Assembly (NCBI GenBank): GCA_933228895.1 | Contig: OW121846.1 | Location: forward strand, 75,404,064-75,468,063 | Direction of reading: 5' to 3' | Origin: Platycnemis pennipes | Taxonomy: Eukaryota > Arthropoda > Insecta > Odonata > Platycnemididae | Length of the DNA: 64,000 nucleotides | Shown: in pieces, positions 23,795 through 35,379 of the stretch | Layout of the letters: each line of letters begins with the position of its first letter | Position numbering within the stretch: the stretch's first letter is position 1 | The notes under the pieces: generated by a model | Told to the model about the DNA's origin: nothing | Database searches by the model: none | What the model saw: only the letters and a program-made list of their open reading frames with translations | Program-made: the position numbers and the translations under genes

Positions 23795-25075
23795 TTAAAT
23801 CACTTATCTCACCGGGAACGAGGGATTTTCCCGCTGTTCAACCTTCGATTAGGGAACAGTGCTCTGCAATTTAAGGACTCGGGCGAATTCCTTGGATTAT
23901 GGTTTGATGAATGACTGATTTGTAGAACAAATTAACAAGCCTTTAAGATAAGCATCTGGCGTGTTTTGGGAGGACGTTCATGGGGTGCGGATCGTACATC
24001 AATCCTTTGGGTCCACAAATTAGACTCATCCGGAGTATTTACTGCGGGGAACCGCCATTAGAGGTAATAAATGCTGTGTTGTGTAATCTTGCGACTAAGA
24101 TGTCGGAACTCCCGAAATATCCGTGTCTTAAAGTGATGTTTAACGCCAAGCTTTTAACCCTCCGAGAGCCATAGGAGTCCGCCTTTTAAATTTACTCAGG
24201 GACATAAGATGCACCATGCCTTCGGTAAGCAAAATCAGTGGTGGAATGCATCCTCCATGGACTCCATCACGCCTCGAGGTAGTCTAAAACTTGGCTGACC
24301 TGGAAAAAACTGAAAACGAACGGCATTTCTGGAAATGCCCTCACGATATCCTGGTTATGTAATCATATATGCTGACGGATCCAAGTCATCCTCAACCTGT
24401 GCATGTGCGTCTGTTTCTCCCAGTGCAGTCATCATCAGAGACTGTCTCACATGTGTGGTGTTTTTAGAGCAGAACGGACTGCCATTTAGCTGGATTTAGA
24501 GGGTATTGATATTCAGCGTATAGCAGGAGCAACCGCGTGATAATCTGTAGTGACTCTAAGAGCGCGCTTGATGCAATTTCTCGCTATGTTAGGATCTTCC
24601 AATATGCATATCCACGCATCTCTGCGTCTGCTGAAGGACCGTGGAGTGAGGGTAAAGTTTATGTGAATTACCAGCCACGTTGGTATCGAGGGAAATGAGG
24701 CCGATGATAAAAGCAACGAGTTCTCTCACCAAACCCCGTGTGGATATTGATCACGTCACTTATGAAGATATTAGAGCCACTCTGAGTAAACTGTTGCACA
24801 AGCGCTGGGAAGACTCATGGCAGTCGCTCACTGGAAACAAGTTGCGTGGTATTAAACCAGTAACCTCTATGTTTGGAACATAAGTGCAGAATTGCAAAAG
24901 GGACGAAATGGCCATCACGAGACTGAGTTTTGGCCATAGTGCCCTCACTCACTCGTACGTTTTCTCCTATCCTAGACAGCCTCCACGCTGTGATGACTGC
25001 GACTAGCCTCTTGCGCTTGCACATCGTGGTTGAATATAGCAAGTATGCGGAACTAAAAATAAAAAGCAAAATAAT
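23795..25075 (+). pseudogene. I/Jockey-type non-LTR retrotransposon, decayed 3' end (RT C-terminus, RNase H, zinc knuckle)
   Basis: The plus strand encodes, with stops and frame changes, the ordered 3' part of a non-LTR element. First comes the end of the RT (LGNSALQFKDSGEFLGLWFD at about 23850-23910, then RVLGGRSWGADRTSIL, then CGEPPLEV at about 24040). Next is an RNase H domain with YADGSKS (about 24368), RAERTAI, SDSKSALDAI (about 24546) and SHVGIEGNEADD (about 24673-24710), which supply the D-E-D-type catalytic residues. Last is a MAITRLSFGHSALTHSYVFS segment (about 24905) with PPRCDDCD and HIVVEYSKYAEL, the usual C-terminal CxxC-H-C region. A Trp before ITSHVG has become a stop (TGA). 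The copy is 5'-truncated and inactive. Confidence 0.85.
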
Positions 25076-25104
25076 GCTTGCATAAAGAAAATGCTTGCCT
25101 CTTC

Positions 25105-25765
25105 AACCCCCAGAATTCCACAAGGAACTTAGAATAATAAAACGCATCGCCTCAACTAAAGGTTATAAATACAGTATTATCGATAGGATTCTGAATAAGA
25201 AACAACAGAACGTAGCATGAAGAAATTTGAGTACACTCTTAATGCCCCCAAGTAAGCCCAAAAAGTGGTGCAGATTACAGTTTATTGGTGAACTTTAGTA
25301 TAAAATTGCTAAATTGATCCCCAACGACGAACTAAGAACTTATTTTTACAACCCAATCACTATAGAACTAAAACACTTGTGAACTTTGGAACACTTTTTG
25401 CCGAAATAAAGATAAACTACTTCCCTCCCTCCAGTTAGGAGTGTACGAAATCAAGTGCTGTGATTACGACAAAATATATATTGGCCAGACTATTGAAGCT
25501 TCGCCACCCGCAAGTCGGAGCACAAGAAATGTTGGGAGGAAGGAAGCTCCACCGCTCTCGTGGCGAAACACCTCCTCGATGAACGCCATACTTTTGTATT
25601 TGACCCGGAGGTACTCCACGTGGAGAGGAAAGGTCAAAGACTACATATTGGATCGACTGGAAATTGTGCAGGGAGGAAGCAGTACCCTGATGAATGAGCA
25701 AAGGTTTCCGTGTCACTCCCTACTCCTATCCATTCTATTTCCCAAGCGTTCGTCCTTTCAGTAAC
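25105..25765 (+). pseudogene. Penelope-like element, C-terminal fragment with GIY-YIG endonuclease domain
   Basis: From 25115 the plus strand reads FHKELRIIKRIASTKGYKYS and IDRILNKK. Then comes FIGEL, a stop, YKIAKLIPNDELRTYFYNP, and in another frame GVYEIKCCDYDKIYIGQT (about 25438-25490). The last block is the N-terminal GIY-YIG signature as found in PLEs, with the Cys pair of the PLE-type CxxC. After a frame change, further endonuclease sequence (KHLLDERHTFVFDPEVLHVE) extends to about 25640. At least three stops and two frameshifts make it inactive. It lies directly downstream of the RNase H LINE fragment. Confidence 0.8.
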
Positions 25766-25930
25766 CACTTTACCCCTCCCCCATCCTAATTCTTCCTTTC
25801 CAACCACCCACTATCCCATCTGAGTGATATATAAATACGGCTCTAAGACCTTTCACATATGTATGTACCTGATGGTTGAAATGCATCGTACCGACAAAAC
25901 TTGTGGAAAAGTGCCATCTTGTTTTATTAA
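25766..25930 (+). ncRNA. PLE 3' tail with weak hammerhead-like motif
   Basis: A pyrimidine-rich tail (CCCCTCCCCCATCC, CCTTTCCAACCACCCAC) follows the GIY-YIG fragment. It leads to CCTGATGG at 25868, then CATCGTACCGACAAAAC. The order pyrimidine tail, CCTGATGR, variable stem, AAAC is the one seen at 10.4 kb. Here the distal core (CGAAA) is damaged to GACAAAA. This locus ties the free-standing motifs in the window to PLEs. Confidence 0.4.
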
Positions 25931-26094
25931 TAATATATATACTTTCCACTACATCTCGGTCTGCCTCAGTCAATTTTATTCGGGTATTATTTAGTTGACA
26001 CCTAGGAATTAATTCATGCTCCTTAAATTGAAACATTGATTTTAATAAAAAAACTTACGTTCAACCCGAAGGTTGATTTTTGATAGCTAATAGT

Positions 26095-26325
26095 AGAGCT
26101 CACCCCGTACTAAGCCAATGGCGTGTGAAATTCACACATTCATGGTAGGGGGGCCAGTTCCTTTCCCTGGGCCACCTGCAATTTCCTACAAAGTTGTCAA
26201 GCCGGAAATTTAATCATGAGGTTTTAGGTAGGGGTGTCCAGAAAGGCTGTTGCACGGGATATAAACCCGGACCCTCCAGTCAGTAGCTCAGCGCTCTACC
26301 CACTAGGCCACCACGACCCCCTTGA
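26095..26325 (-). repeat. tRNA-derived SINE, family B (copy B1)
   Basis: On the minus strand: GGGGGTCGTGGTGGCCTAGT, GGGTAGAGCGCTGAGC (A box region), GGGTCCGGGTTTATATCCCG (B box), then AGCCTTTCTGGACACCCCTA and, further on, GTGTGAATTTCACAC. The same order is at 33822-34015 on the plus strand. The tRNA-like head is well preserved, but the acceptor end is not, so it is not called as a tRNA gene. Confidence 0.8.
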
Positions 26326-26329
26326 CTAT

Positions 26330-27480
26330 AATAAACCGAGAAAACAAAATTCCCGTGAATATATTTTATCTCCATAATTCATGTTATTTATTCATCAATG
26401 CTAAAGCCTTATTTACATTTGCTGAGCTTGGTGAATCGGAATTTATTTGTGAAATACCATGCTCTTTATTTTTTTCAGCAGTATGTTTGCCCCCTTTATG
26501 TATATTGGGTGGCTTATGTTCTAGAAGAGATTTATGTTTTATGATGAAAAACGAAGAGTAAGTGGATTATTTTAAGGTTAGTGAAGGAGATGAGTGAATG
26601 ACAACACCGAAAAGAGTGAACCCATGAGGAATTTGGAATGTGACTGAAATCCTATGATTCAATTGATCATAAAATGCAAGAACGTTGATTCAAACTCATT
26701 CACCATCTAGGTTACTTAGCCCCGTGGTTCCATTTCCTTTCAATACATTTTCGTTTTCGAATCAATCCATTTTCCGTACTATATTCATGGCTATCCATTG
26801 ATATGTTTTCAGTAAATTACTCAAATTTCTAACCAAAGTAATGTAGTTTCGTTTCACTGTTACCCATTTGGCTTAATGTATTGGCTTAATGATTTTACTA
26901 CTTTTGGTTGCGACAAATATTTGGCTTATTTATTTAAAACCGCGAAATCCAGAATTTTCAGTGTGATAGAAGTTACTTATGAATGTTGCACCTAGCACAG
27001 GTACTGGAAAAGAAAATGTTTTGGTCTATTATTTTAGGAAAATATTTATTTTGCCAAGAAAACATTCTTCAAAATGCTTCAAATCAAAGGCTGAAAGAAA
27101 ATTTAATGATGTTGTCGTCACATTGGCATGACGATGATTTTAATCAAAACCTTGTACCCCATTCCATTACTGCTGTTTTAAATTTTCCTTTAATTTTCTG
27201 TTACAACAAGAAAAGTGCAATGTAGTCATCGGAGATAATGGTAAATATGGGTCTACGAGACTGAATTCCAAGATTCACTATGGATACCTTCTAAACGGTA
27301 TGTGGACGTTTATTTTCAAAATCTGGAATTGCTTAACTAATCTTTTATTATTATTGATGACAGCCATAGAGAATGACCATGTTGAGGTGATGATATTATG
27401 AATAAAAAAGCGCGCGATAATTTGGTTGTGACTGCTCATTATCATGACGAGGACTGAGGTGTGTTGATCATGGTTGAACC
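26330..27480. other. AT-rich DNA, nothing recognised
   Basis: No repeat family or credible exon seen. The short open frames have AT-driven codon use. Confidence 0.45.
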
Positions 27481-27489
27481 TTTCCTGAG

Positions 27490-27605
27490 GGACATGGGAG
27501 ATAGGTTGGAGTCGTGACGGACCGACTGCCAAATGGTTCCGAATTCAAATCCCATCCGATATTTTACATCCGAATAAAGCTTAAGTTAGTCGGTAAAGTA
27601 GAACC
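27490..27605 (+). repeat. tRNA-like SINE head, weak
   Basis: GAGTCGTGACGGACCGACTG with GAATTCAAATCCCATCCGAT gives A-box- and B-box-like spacing, followed by CCGAATAAAGCTTAAG. There is a single copy, no sibling in the window, and the copy is diverged. Confidence 0.35.
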
Positions 27606-27829
27606 TCCGCTCTTGGAATATCTTAAAATTCCTCTCCAAACTCGTGAGCGATATCGAGGTGGAAGTTAGTCATTAAATCCTTTGAAAATTGTACAGCTGC
27701 GTTGAATGAACGTGAGATTGAATGCCCTGAGATGTCCGCGATATATTTTGGACTGACGAGTAAAAGCTGATGCTTGGTAGGACAGGCATTATATAAAAGT
27801 CTGGTGAGAAATCAATTGGACTCTGTGAG

Positions 27830-28735
27830 CCTTACTCATGAAAAAATGAGTTGGAACAAAATAGCTCCTGAAGAGAAGAATGAAGTATGGAATCGTTCTT
27901 GATGATTTTCTGTCGTTGAGGTAGACGAAATATAAGACATGTATTGGAATTAAAATACTGAGAAGTGGTTGGGAAATATTGAAAAGAGTAATGCTTGAAT
28001 GTCTTGAAAATGTGTGTGAAAGAGTCAGGACATGGTCGAAGAATGAAAGGCACTGGATCGAAGAAGTGAGAAACTGCAGGCGAAAGGAAAGGTATTTCAG
28101 GTGCCTATTGTTGTTAGATATGAATAAGGGGAGACGGCGATGTAAAATGCGTGCTCTGAAAAAGAAAGTTCAGAAACATCGTGGAAGATGAAATTGATAT
28201 GACGGAGGCAGAGAACATGCGGAATGATTTAAGCGAAAAAAGATCCTCTTTTGGCATTCTGCTGGAAGGCATTGCGAGAAGGGAAGAGCTAAGTAGAAAG
28301 GCGAATGAAAAGAGAAATCCTTGCAGTGAGAATGTCGGGGACAGATTCATTCTGAGGGGGAATTCCTTGTGAAAATTTTTTATCACTGTAAGCGTGAACT
28401 TAAGCCTTGAATCGCGTAAAATGAGAGGCATGGTGAGACTTAACATAAAAATGTGGGAATAGGTGAGAGTACACATGTAGATATTGCCTGCCGGTATTTA
28501 AAAGGTATTATTTTTGTGCAGATTGTTTAAGTTTTTTCATTCAATCAAGTGGCATTTTAGTACTCACTGCTATAATCTTATTTTATCCTTTTTCTCCAAA
28601 TACACTGAATAAAGCACGGTGAAAGAAGAACATTCATGAAAATGGAGGATGATTGGAGAGTTCGGTCTATTGTTTGACAACCCGTGCGGTAGACGGGTTT
28701 TGAAATTGAGATGCTTTGAAAAAAATGAATAGGGA
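27830..28735. other. Purine-rich stretch with charged open frames, unassigned
   Basis: Consecutive plus frames at 27979-28191 and 28181-28372 encode Lys/Arg/Glu-rich peptides because the plus strand is purine-rich. They differ by one register and match no family I recognise. Confidence 0.3.
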
Positions 28736-28739
28736 TCAT

Positions 28740-28990
28740 ACAAATGAAAAATTTCTCTCTCTGCCGGGATTTGAACCCCGGTCCTTGGGCATGGGATGCC
28801 AGCACTTCAGACAATCAATTGGTGCCCACTTATGGTGATCTCTCGGACTTATTATCCCTAGGGCTTTTATTAGTTTTTGTGTAGGGCAGTTGCCTTCTCG
28901 TAGCCCATAACAGTTTTTTTTGCAAACAAAGTGTTGAAAGTCCCACCGCTCGGATTTTAGGGCGAAGTTTCTCCGACACTTCACGTGGAC
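28740..28990 (-). repeat. tRNA-derived SINE-like unit
   Basis: The minus strand has GGACCGGGGTTCAAATCCCG (B box with a strong T-arm-like stem) followed by GCAGAGAGAGAAATTTTTCA. The preceding part (GTCTGAAGTGCTGGCATCCC) is in the A-box position. No sibling copy in the window. Confidence 0.5.
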
Positions 28991-29429
28991 TCTAGTCCGT
29001 GACCCTTTGGTAAGCGAGCAAGCATTTTTTCTTTTTCTGTAAAATCTTGGGTTCCTTTAAAATTGAGAAGAGTTAACGAGAGTAATTATTAAAAATACCT
29101 AATGAAAAAGTTTATGCTCGGATAAACGGGTTTTGATTGTTACACACAATCTGCCTCTCGTTAATACATCGACGGCATTAACATGAACTGTAAAGACTAA
29201 AGGAGGCCATATATTTGAAAATTTATTTAAAGAAGCATTATATAATCTAAATCTATTTTTACTTCCGTTTATTATATAAAAAGGTGAAGTGTGGTAATAT
29301 TTCTAGTGTCAAAATGATTAGGCGTTAAAAAACTCCTCCGGAGAATATTTCAAACTGCAATGATCACTGCTGAACTTTGACTTTATATTTTCAGCTAATA
29401 AATGGAATGCTGCACCATAGGCTGTGATC

Positions 29430-29545
29430 ATCATTATCATAATTATTCAGCAATCTTGAGATTGGTTTGACGCTGCTCTCCACTGAAATTTTCTACTTAT
29501 CAGCTAATCTCTTCGTATTTACGTATTTCTAGGCAGTGATTGGTA
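29430..29545 (+). repeat. Probable dispersed-repeat fragment
   Basis: TTGAGATTGGTTTGACGCTG, CTCTCCACTGAAATTTTC and ATCAGCTAATCTCTTCG form a block that looks like a common arthropod dispersed repeat. This is a recollection of pattern, not a search result. No second copy is seen in the window. Confidence 0.3.
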
Positions 29546-29549
29546 CTTA

Positions 29550-30685
29550 TAATTGTTTAACTAATAACAATTTAACACAGTACTCAGAGATAAACATAGT
29601 GACTTCCCGAAAGTGTTATTTATTATCTCAGTCATTAGCAATTCCATCATCCAGCTCATTTACTTGGCCCTTCCCCTGGGTGGATTTGGTATCTGCAAAA
29701 ATCGCTTTACAGTTTTAATTTATCATTTCTAGCTCTTGTTAACTTTGAAAAGACTTCTTTCAAGGTAAACTGAAATTATTATTTCGGATCCTTAGCGACG
29801 TGCACATTTTCGCTTGAGAAACGTGGAACTTATCTTATAACTACCCCATTGAGAAAAATATTTAATTGGAAGATTTTATGCAATTTAATACATAGTTTTT
29901 GTTTTATTGATTACTTAATTATAAATAGGTAACTGTATAGATGTGCACGTTGTAATTTTCACCAAACTTAATTAAAATGACAAGTTTTCATTTATTCAAT
30001 TTTTCCCAATGTTGAGCCTGAAACCGTTGAGATTATCATAAAGCGGGCAGTTTACATGAGAATCGAGTGAAGAGATGAGTTATCAATGTTACGGTTGATG
30101 ACTTTTGATAATGGCGATGAATTGTATTAACAATATTTTCTTTTACGTTCAAAAAAGGTATTTTTTCCTGAAAGGAGAAAGTGGAAAAACTGATTATCAC
30201 AGAGAAAAAATTATCATATGCTGCCTTTGTATCCTGAATGCCCTCTTCCAGCTGTTAAACGTACTTCATAACCTGTCCAATGGGATTTAGTATGACATTG
30301 CGTGTCATTGGGTCAGAGTCTCAACTTTTCTCTCGGGCCGGAAATGGAAGTCTCGAATCAAGGATGAAATGGTACCTGTCACAAAACTTCACCCTCTCAT
30401 GATGATCGCATGTACCGTTAATGTTCCTGTGGTTAAACGTCCATAAAAATGTTCAAGAAATGCTAACACCGTATTAAATTATCGCCAGTTGCGTATATTC
30501 CTTGAAGCTGTTCCTTCTCCTGAGATTTTCGCCAATCGGGAGAAACCAAAATCGAGTCTTAGAGCATCACAGCGTTTATGCCTCTGTGGGGAATGTTACA
30601 GGGTAAATATCTATGCGTATTGAATTTTTTGATCCTAGGATACTTTTGTGGCCTGGGCGGTTGAAGTAACTCGATCCCGCGACTG
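29550..30685. other. AT-rich DNA, nothing recognised
   Basis: No repeat, exon or RNA gene identified. Confidence 0.45.
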
Positions 30686-30689
30686 TTGA

Positions 30690-31000
30690 TGGGGAATGAG
30701 GGCAAGGGGTGATACAGGGGCGTGAACCGAGGGTGGTTGGACGAGGGCACGGGACTGCGCCAAGGGCCGATCACCCCCGCTTCGCTCGTACACTCGGAGA
30801 AACCGTAACTCGATACATTATTCATCGATTTTCGGAACCCCATAAGCGCTTTCGAGATCCGCGGGGACCTGATGGGGGAGGAGACCCTTCGGTGGGTCGC
30901 CGTGGAGTGGCTGGGGGACGTGCGTGGGCGGCGGGCGGTTAGTTCCTCGAGAGCCATCCGCTCGAGGACGGAAGTCAAGGGGAAGGGGACTTGGAAAAAC
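30690..31000. other. GC-rich, CpG-containing island
   Basis: A GC-rich block with frames open on both strands (30559-31002 minus, 30709-30942 plus). The peptides are compositional. No gene called. Confidence 0.45.
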
Positions 31001-31004
31001 ACAT

Positions 31005-32700
31005 TTTTTCCGTGAAAATCTGAACCCTGTGGGGGTTTTTGCCTTTGGATTTATCCATTTTTCCCTCCCATCTGTTTTTACTAGGACTTACAAACTTTTC
31101 GCTTCTTATTATTACGTTCACTCAGTTAATTCCAGAATATCCTCGGCTTACCATTCCCCGGTTAATGGGATCTGAAAGAGAAAAAAATGTATGCAAGTAC
31201 CCGTGGTGTAGAACTCGAGGTTGGCGAAGACTGAGAGTGGACCGAATTACAAGTTTGTTAGAGGGAGTGTTTCTCTTGAGAAAAATGAAGCCTTAGTTGC
31301 TTCGCAAATACAAGAAAACATACTCTTCCTTCCATTTAAGATGTCAGGATAATTCACAAGATGCATCAAATCTAAAGATACCTTTAAGGATTCTACGATT
31401 TTTACATGAGGAATAGAAAATTTTTAAGTCATGATTATCGGAAGCCGAAAATAGCAAATATCGAATGAAAATGTCAACAATTCCGGCTTGTTGTTATAAT
31501 ACAAATTGTTTTATGTTACCGATCAGGAGTCCTTTCATGGAGACTTTATGGATGTCGTTGGTGATAAAAAGTTTGATTGGATAACAAAGGCCTATTTGGT
31601 ACGGTAGCAAGGGAATAAATGCACGTTATTATTACTATTTCATCCAAATTCTGACCTTGCCATTTCAATGGATTGTATAGATGGGAGATTTAGACTTGGC
31701 AATTGGTCTTGAGATAAACCTTCTTTAAACAAAACTTAAAAAATAGATCACTCTCATGAAGAGTGAGGCATGGCTGCTTAAAAGCTCTTTCAAAAGATCT
31801 ATTCTCTTTCACACTAGGGCAACGTCTTCACAGCAGACTATGTAACACAGTTAACCCCTATAAAAATGTTTCACTGAAGGACGTAGTAAAACAGGATTGG
31901 AACTGTAGGAAATATACCAGTAATTATTTGGTAAAAGAAAAAATGATTAATTAATTATAAGGTTGAATAAGTGCTGCAAATTCGATTTGTAATCGTTCAG
32001 TGTGTATGAAATTACCATGGTAAACCCATGCGTTTCAAATGTCTGCTCAAATTCTATCCTTCCAGATTTCTTTAATTTTTCCACCAGATTTTTATTTCTG
32101 CACACAAAAATTACCTTTCGGTAATAATCAACGATAAGTTCCTTTCGCCGCTTCACTTTATCTTCATGGTCTTTTGAAAAATCTCCATTCTTGTCCGTTA
32201 TAGCATGTTATGCGCCTCGATCCTTGAAGTGGATTCTACTTTGCTGAGAGCAACATCCCCCTTTCCACGTGCAAGGCAATTTTGAACCTCCTAGCAAAAA
32301 TCCTTCACCCAAATTTCTCTTTCTTTTCACGCTGTACGACACATTTCTTCCCTTATTCTTTTGGAGGAGAGTGGTCCTTATTTCGTTTTCGCGTTCATGT
32401 ATTTTATTTTCCATTCAATCAGTTCTAAGACTTCTGTGATCCATGGCTTCTTCTTGACAACTTTTCTTCTCCACAGAAATTTGTATGCTACATCTTGTTC
32501 GTTAATTCAATACCACCTCGGAATACCATCGTTTTTTGTCCACGACTATTCGAAGAGTTAGCTTGCTTTCCTTGCAACTAACCTCTTTATCTATTGAGTT
32601 CGATCGCAGTCCGGTTGACACACTCGGCGGCTTTTAGCTCAGCCCCGAGTATTGGCTAATATGGCGGATTGTTTGTGTACACAAGAATAGCAGATAAAGT
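31005..32700. other. No recognised feature
   Basis: AT-rich DNA with several short opposed open frames (31763-31954 plus, 31947-32156 and 32208-32414 minus) of no recognisable family. Confidence 0.4.
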
Positions 32701-32718
32701 CATCCGAAATTCTGAAGA

Positions 32719-32724
32719 TTTATT
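32719..32724 (-). promoter_or_regulatory. AATAAA polyadenylation signal candidate
   Basis: AATAAA on the minus strand lies about 65 nt downstream of the stop codon of the candidate terminal exon at 32787-32946, a normal distance for a short 3' UTR. Confidence 0.35.
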
Positions 32725-32786
32725 TGGCATCATATATAGTTTTATAAACAGAACAAACTCCCCACATAAAAATCAACAGCGCGAAC

Positions 32787-32946
32787 CTATAGTGCGTTAA
32801 ATCTATCCGCTGTGGTGAGCTTGTTCAGCGCTGAGGAATTTACGGACTCAACGGCGTAGCCTTCAACAGCAAAGGGCCTCTGTGAGATCCCGTACTCATT
32901 GCTGTCAAAGCTCCGGTGGCGGTAGTCATTTCTCAGTTGATTAATG
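32787..32946 (-). CDS. Candidate 3'-terminal exon, unidentified protein
   Basis: The minus strand has a pyrimidine-containing acceptor (TTTTATCTCAG|C) at 32947. It is followed by an open frame with coding-like codon use to a stop at 32787-32789, with mostly C/G third positions over the middle (GACTACCGCCACCGG, AACAAGCTCACCACAGC). The peptide includes NDYRHRSFDSNEYGISQRPF and ends TADRFNAL. The surrounding DNA is AT-rich, which makes the composition notable. Downstream AATAAA supports a last exon. The reading register needs an upstream exon ending with two bases of a split codon, and that exon was not found. I do not recognise the protein. Chance remains possible. Confidence 0.35.
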
Positions 32947-33009
32947 CTGAGATAAAATCTAATTTGAAAGATTATTCCTGAGAAAGATAACTTCTGAGAG
33001 TTCGTCAAC

Positions 33010-33815
33010 CCGATCAGAAATCGGGAAAGTCACCCATTTGATTTCAAGTTCATGAGCCAAGGATAATACGCTTTTGTTCTATTGACGACAACTTAAGGAA
33101 AAATAGTATCATATCAAAATAAATTATGTGAATATTTTATATTTAGGGATAGAAAGAAGTAAAAGATATACTTTGAGTACTGTGAACTGTTATATCAGAT
33201 ATACGCTTTGTTTAACTCGCGAATTATTATCTAAATATTGTTGGTGGACTATATTGAAATAAATAGAGATCATTCAATACGGCCATATTATAAATGTTTC
33301 TTCTAACCAATTTGTATTTGCAATAATCAGAGTATATCAGGCGTTTTTGAAGATGACAGTTTGTATTTTCTGAATTATGGTATGCTTTTGAGAGAAAATT
33401 CTTAAAATTTAAGTGAAGTTGTGCTGTGCTCGTGAGATTTTGCTTACTGATTGAAATACTGTCTAGTAAGGAGGGAGTTCACATTAGTCTATGAAGAATG
33501 AGAGTGACAAATTTATGATTTGAATTAGAGTCGTAACGTGCAAAACGTTTTTGTCGAACGTTTTTACTGGCAGGCGTGAACGTGTGATGTAAATGAATGG
33601 CTTATCCGATCGTACGAACTATATGCTATTTACATCATACGAAGAGAATATTTAGAATATTATACGAAGAAAACTAACGAAAAATAGAAAAATTTTGTCC
33701 TTCAACTTATCATTGGGGTAATAGGTTACAAATAACCCATGAAAAAACGTGGAATTTGGTGATTTAAGGACAATTATGAAAGATGATTGCTTTTTTGTTT
33801 GAATGTATCACGACA
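33010..33815. other. AT-rich DNA, nothing recognised
   Basis: No repeat, exon or RNA gene identified. Confidence 0.45.
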
Positions 33816-33821
33816 ATACTG

Positions 33822-34015
33822 GGAGTCGTGGTACCGTAGTGGATAAAGTCCTGGGTTAGAGACGTGAGGGTCCCAAGTTAAAATTCCGGTCAGAGTCCTT
33901 TCTGGACAACCCTACTTAAAATCTTTAATGTGCAAATTTCACACATTAAGGATAAGGGGGTAGCTTCGCGCAAGGAGAACTCTGCCTTCACTTACCAAAC
34001 CAATCTTGAACGGTG
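33822..34015 (+). repeat. tRNA-derived SINE, family B (copy B2)
   Basis: GGGAGTCGTGGTACCGTAGT, GATAAAGTCCTGGG, CAAGTTAAAATTCCGG (mutated B box), CCTTTCTGGACAACCCTACT, and a CAAATTTCACACATTAAGG body. It is the plus-strand counterpart of 26095-26325, with a more decayed B box. Confidence 0.75.
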
Positions 34016-34429
34016 AGTGAGTGATTAGGAAAATATACAACAATTCACCTTGGAAATGTGCGTAAATAGAGGCAACAGGTAAGAAGGTATTTCGAAGGTG
34101 GTGACTCTGAAGATTAATGCCAGTCATTTCAGAAATGGGCAAGTGCGTATGAAGAGAAGTAATTGAAATATGAGGCAGTGGAGGCGGAAGACGTGTACGA
34201 AAATGTAAAAAGGGTGCTCGTTTCTGAAATCAAAGTAAAATTTAGTTTATTTTTTCTACATTTAATTAGGAATGGTACGACATAAATAATCATGGCATAT
34301 TAATTTGCTCACTATGTGGTTCACAGCAATTTTAAGGCGATATCAGAGTTGTACCCGTCAAATACAGTGCGTCTTAGGGGAAACCAGAATATTTTTTGGA
34401 CCGCTCCGTGTATTACACGCGCGGAAGAT

Positions 34430-34545
34430 ACTCAAAGGCTGGGCTCGGTAATCAGAAATCAGACTGGTAACGCACCGGTCTTGCTACCCAAGGTCGCAGT
34501 TTCGAACCCCATTAAAGGATCTACTTGTAAAAGGACGAACTCAAG
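34430..34545 (+). repeat. tRNA-like SINE head
   Basis: GACTGGTAACGCACCGGTCT (A-box position) and CGCAGTTTCGAACCCCATTA (B box) at tRNA-like spacing, then AAAGGATCTACTTG. Single copy in the window. Confidence 0.45.
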
Positions 34546-34759
34546 TTGGCTGATATAGTTTAACCTTCGCATTTAAAGCACCTGCAACCTAGATCGACAA
34601 TTGCTAAGATACAAACGGAGTTTCTGCTGAAAATATCGTAGTACTAGTAATATAATAGTAAATTATGTATCGCTAAAGTGGGGAGAGGTCAGGCCAGGTG
34701 CTTAAGATGCACTGTCGAACTGGAGGGTGCTTCTCTTACGCTGGATAAAGTTACATTAT

Positions 34760-34910
34760 GAATTCATTCCTTGCTTAAATAATAATGGAGATGAACATAA
34801 TAATAAGCAAACAAATGTCTAAATAAATGATAAATGAATAAATGGAATGCTAAAGAAATAATAAGCAAATAAATGATAAATTCTCTATATAAACAATTAT
34901 ATAGAGAAAA
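34760..34910. repeat. AAT/AAATG-type simple repeat with an AT hairpin
   Basis: Imperfect AATAATAAG and AAATGATAAATGAATAAATG repeats end in a perfect 11-bp hairpin. The arms are 34881-34891 (TTCTCTATATA) and 34898-34908 (TATATAGAGAA), with a 6-nt loop. Confidence 0.7.
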
Positions 34911-35255
34911 ACCTAGGTATTTAGGTTTGTTTCTTCATTCAGAGGAAAGAGTGGATTTCTTGGCTGCGTTTCGCCATTTGGAAGGATTTTTACAGAATGT
35001 TACGGAACATTATAGAGGTTCGAATAAAATGGAATATCAACGCTAAATAACATAAAGTTGACCTTGATGTATTAAAATCAATTATGATATACCATTCAAT
35101 CGCATATATAGAATCAAGACGGCGAGTGGAATAGGCCGTGGAGACTGAACTGCTTCAAAAGGCCTCCCGTGGAAAGTGCTCTCGTTCTAATTTCCCCCTC
35201 CTTGTAAAATGGTTTTTAATAGTTTCTGTTGCTCCCATTGTTGTATTGTACTCAC

Positions 35256-35325
35256 CACAGGCTGGTATAACGCCATCATGCTTAGCCCAAATTTGCGGAA
35301 CAATAGCCTCTGGCGAGGAGATCCG
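35256..35325. other. Small exon candidate, strand unresolved
   Basis: On the minus strand a pyrimidine-rich acceptor (CACCGGATCTCCTCGCCAG) and donor CCTGTG|GTGAGTAC bound 54 nt (35256-35309), open in two frames (one reads AIVPQIWAKHDGVIPAC). On the plus strand an acceptor (TACTCACCACAG) and donor GATCCG|GTGAGAG bound 65 nt (35261-35325), also open. Both cannot be right, and neither protein is recognised. The ambiguity arises because a donor-like GTGAG reads CTCAC on the other strand. Confidence 0.15.
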
Positions 35326-35379
35326 GTGAGAGAGAGGGAATTCTATCGGAATGTTTGAAGGGGCCTAGAACGAAAATTA

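Noticed and set aside
27979..28372. Two consecutive charged plus frames resembling a coiled-coil protein
   Set aside because: They are in different registers, and the Lys/Arg/Glu content follows from a purine-rich strand.
35256..35325. Possible homology between the exon candidates at 4.8 kb and 35.3 kb (DAIAP... and EAIVP...)
   Set aside because: Only about five identities in twenty residues and donor positions that do not coincide; not better than chance by eye.
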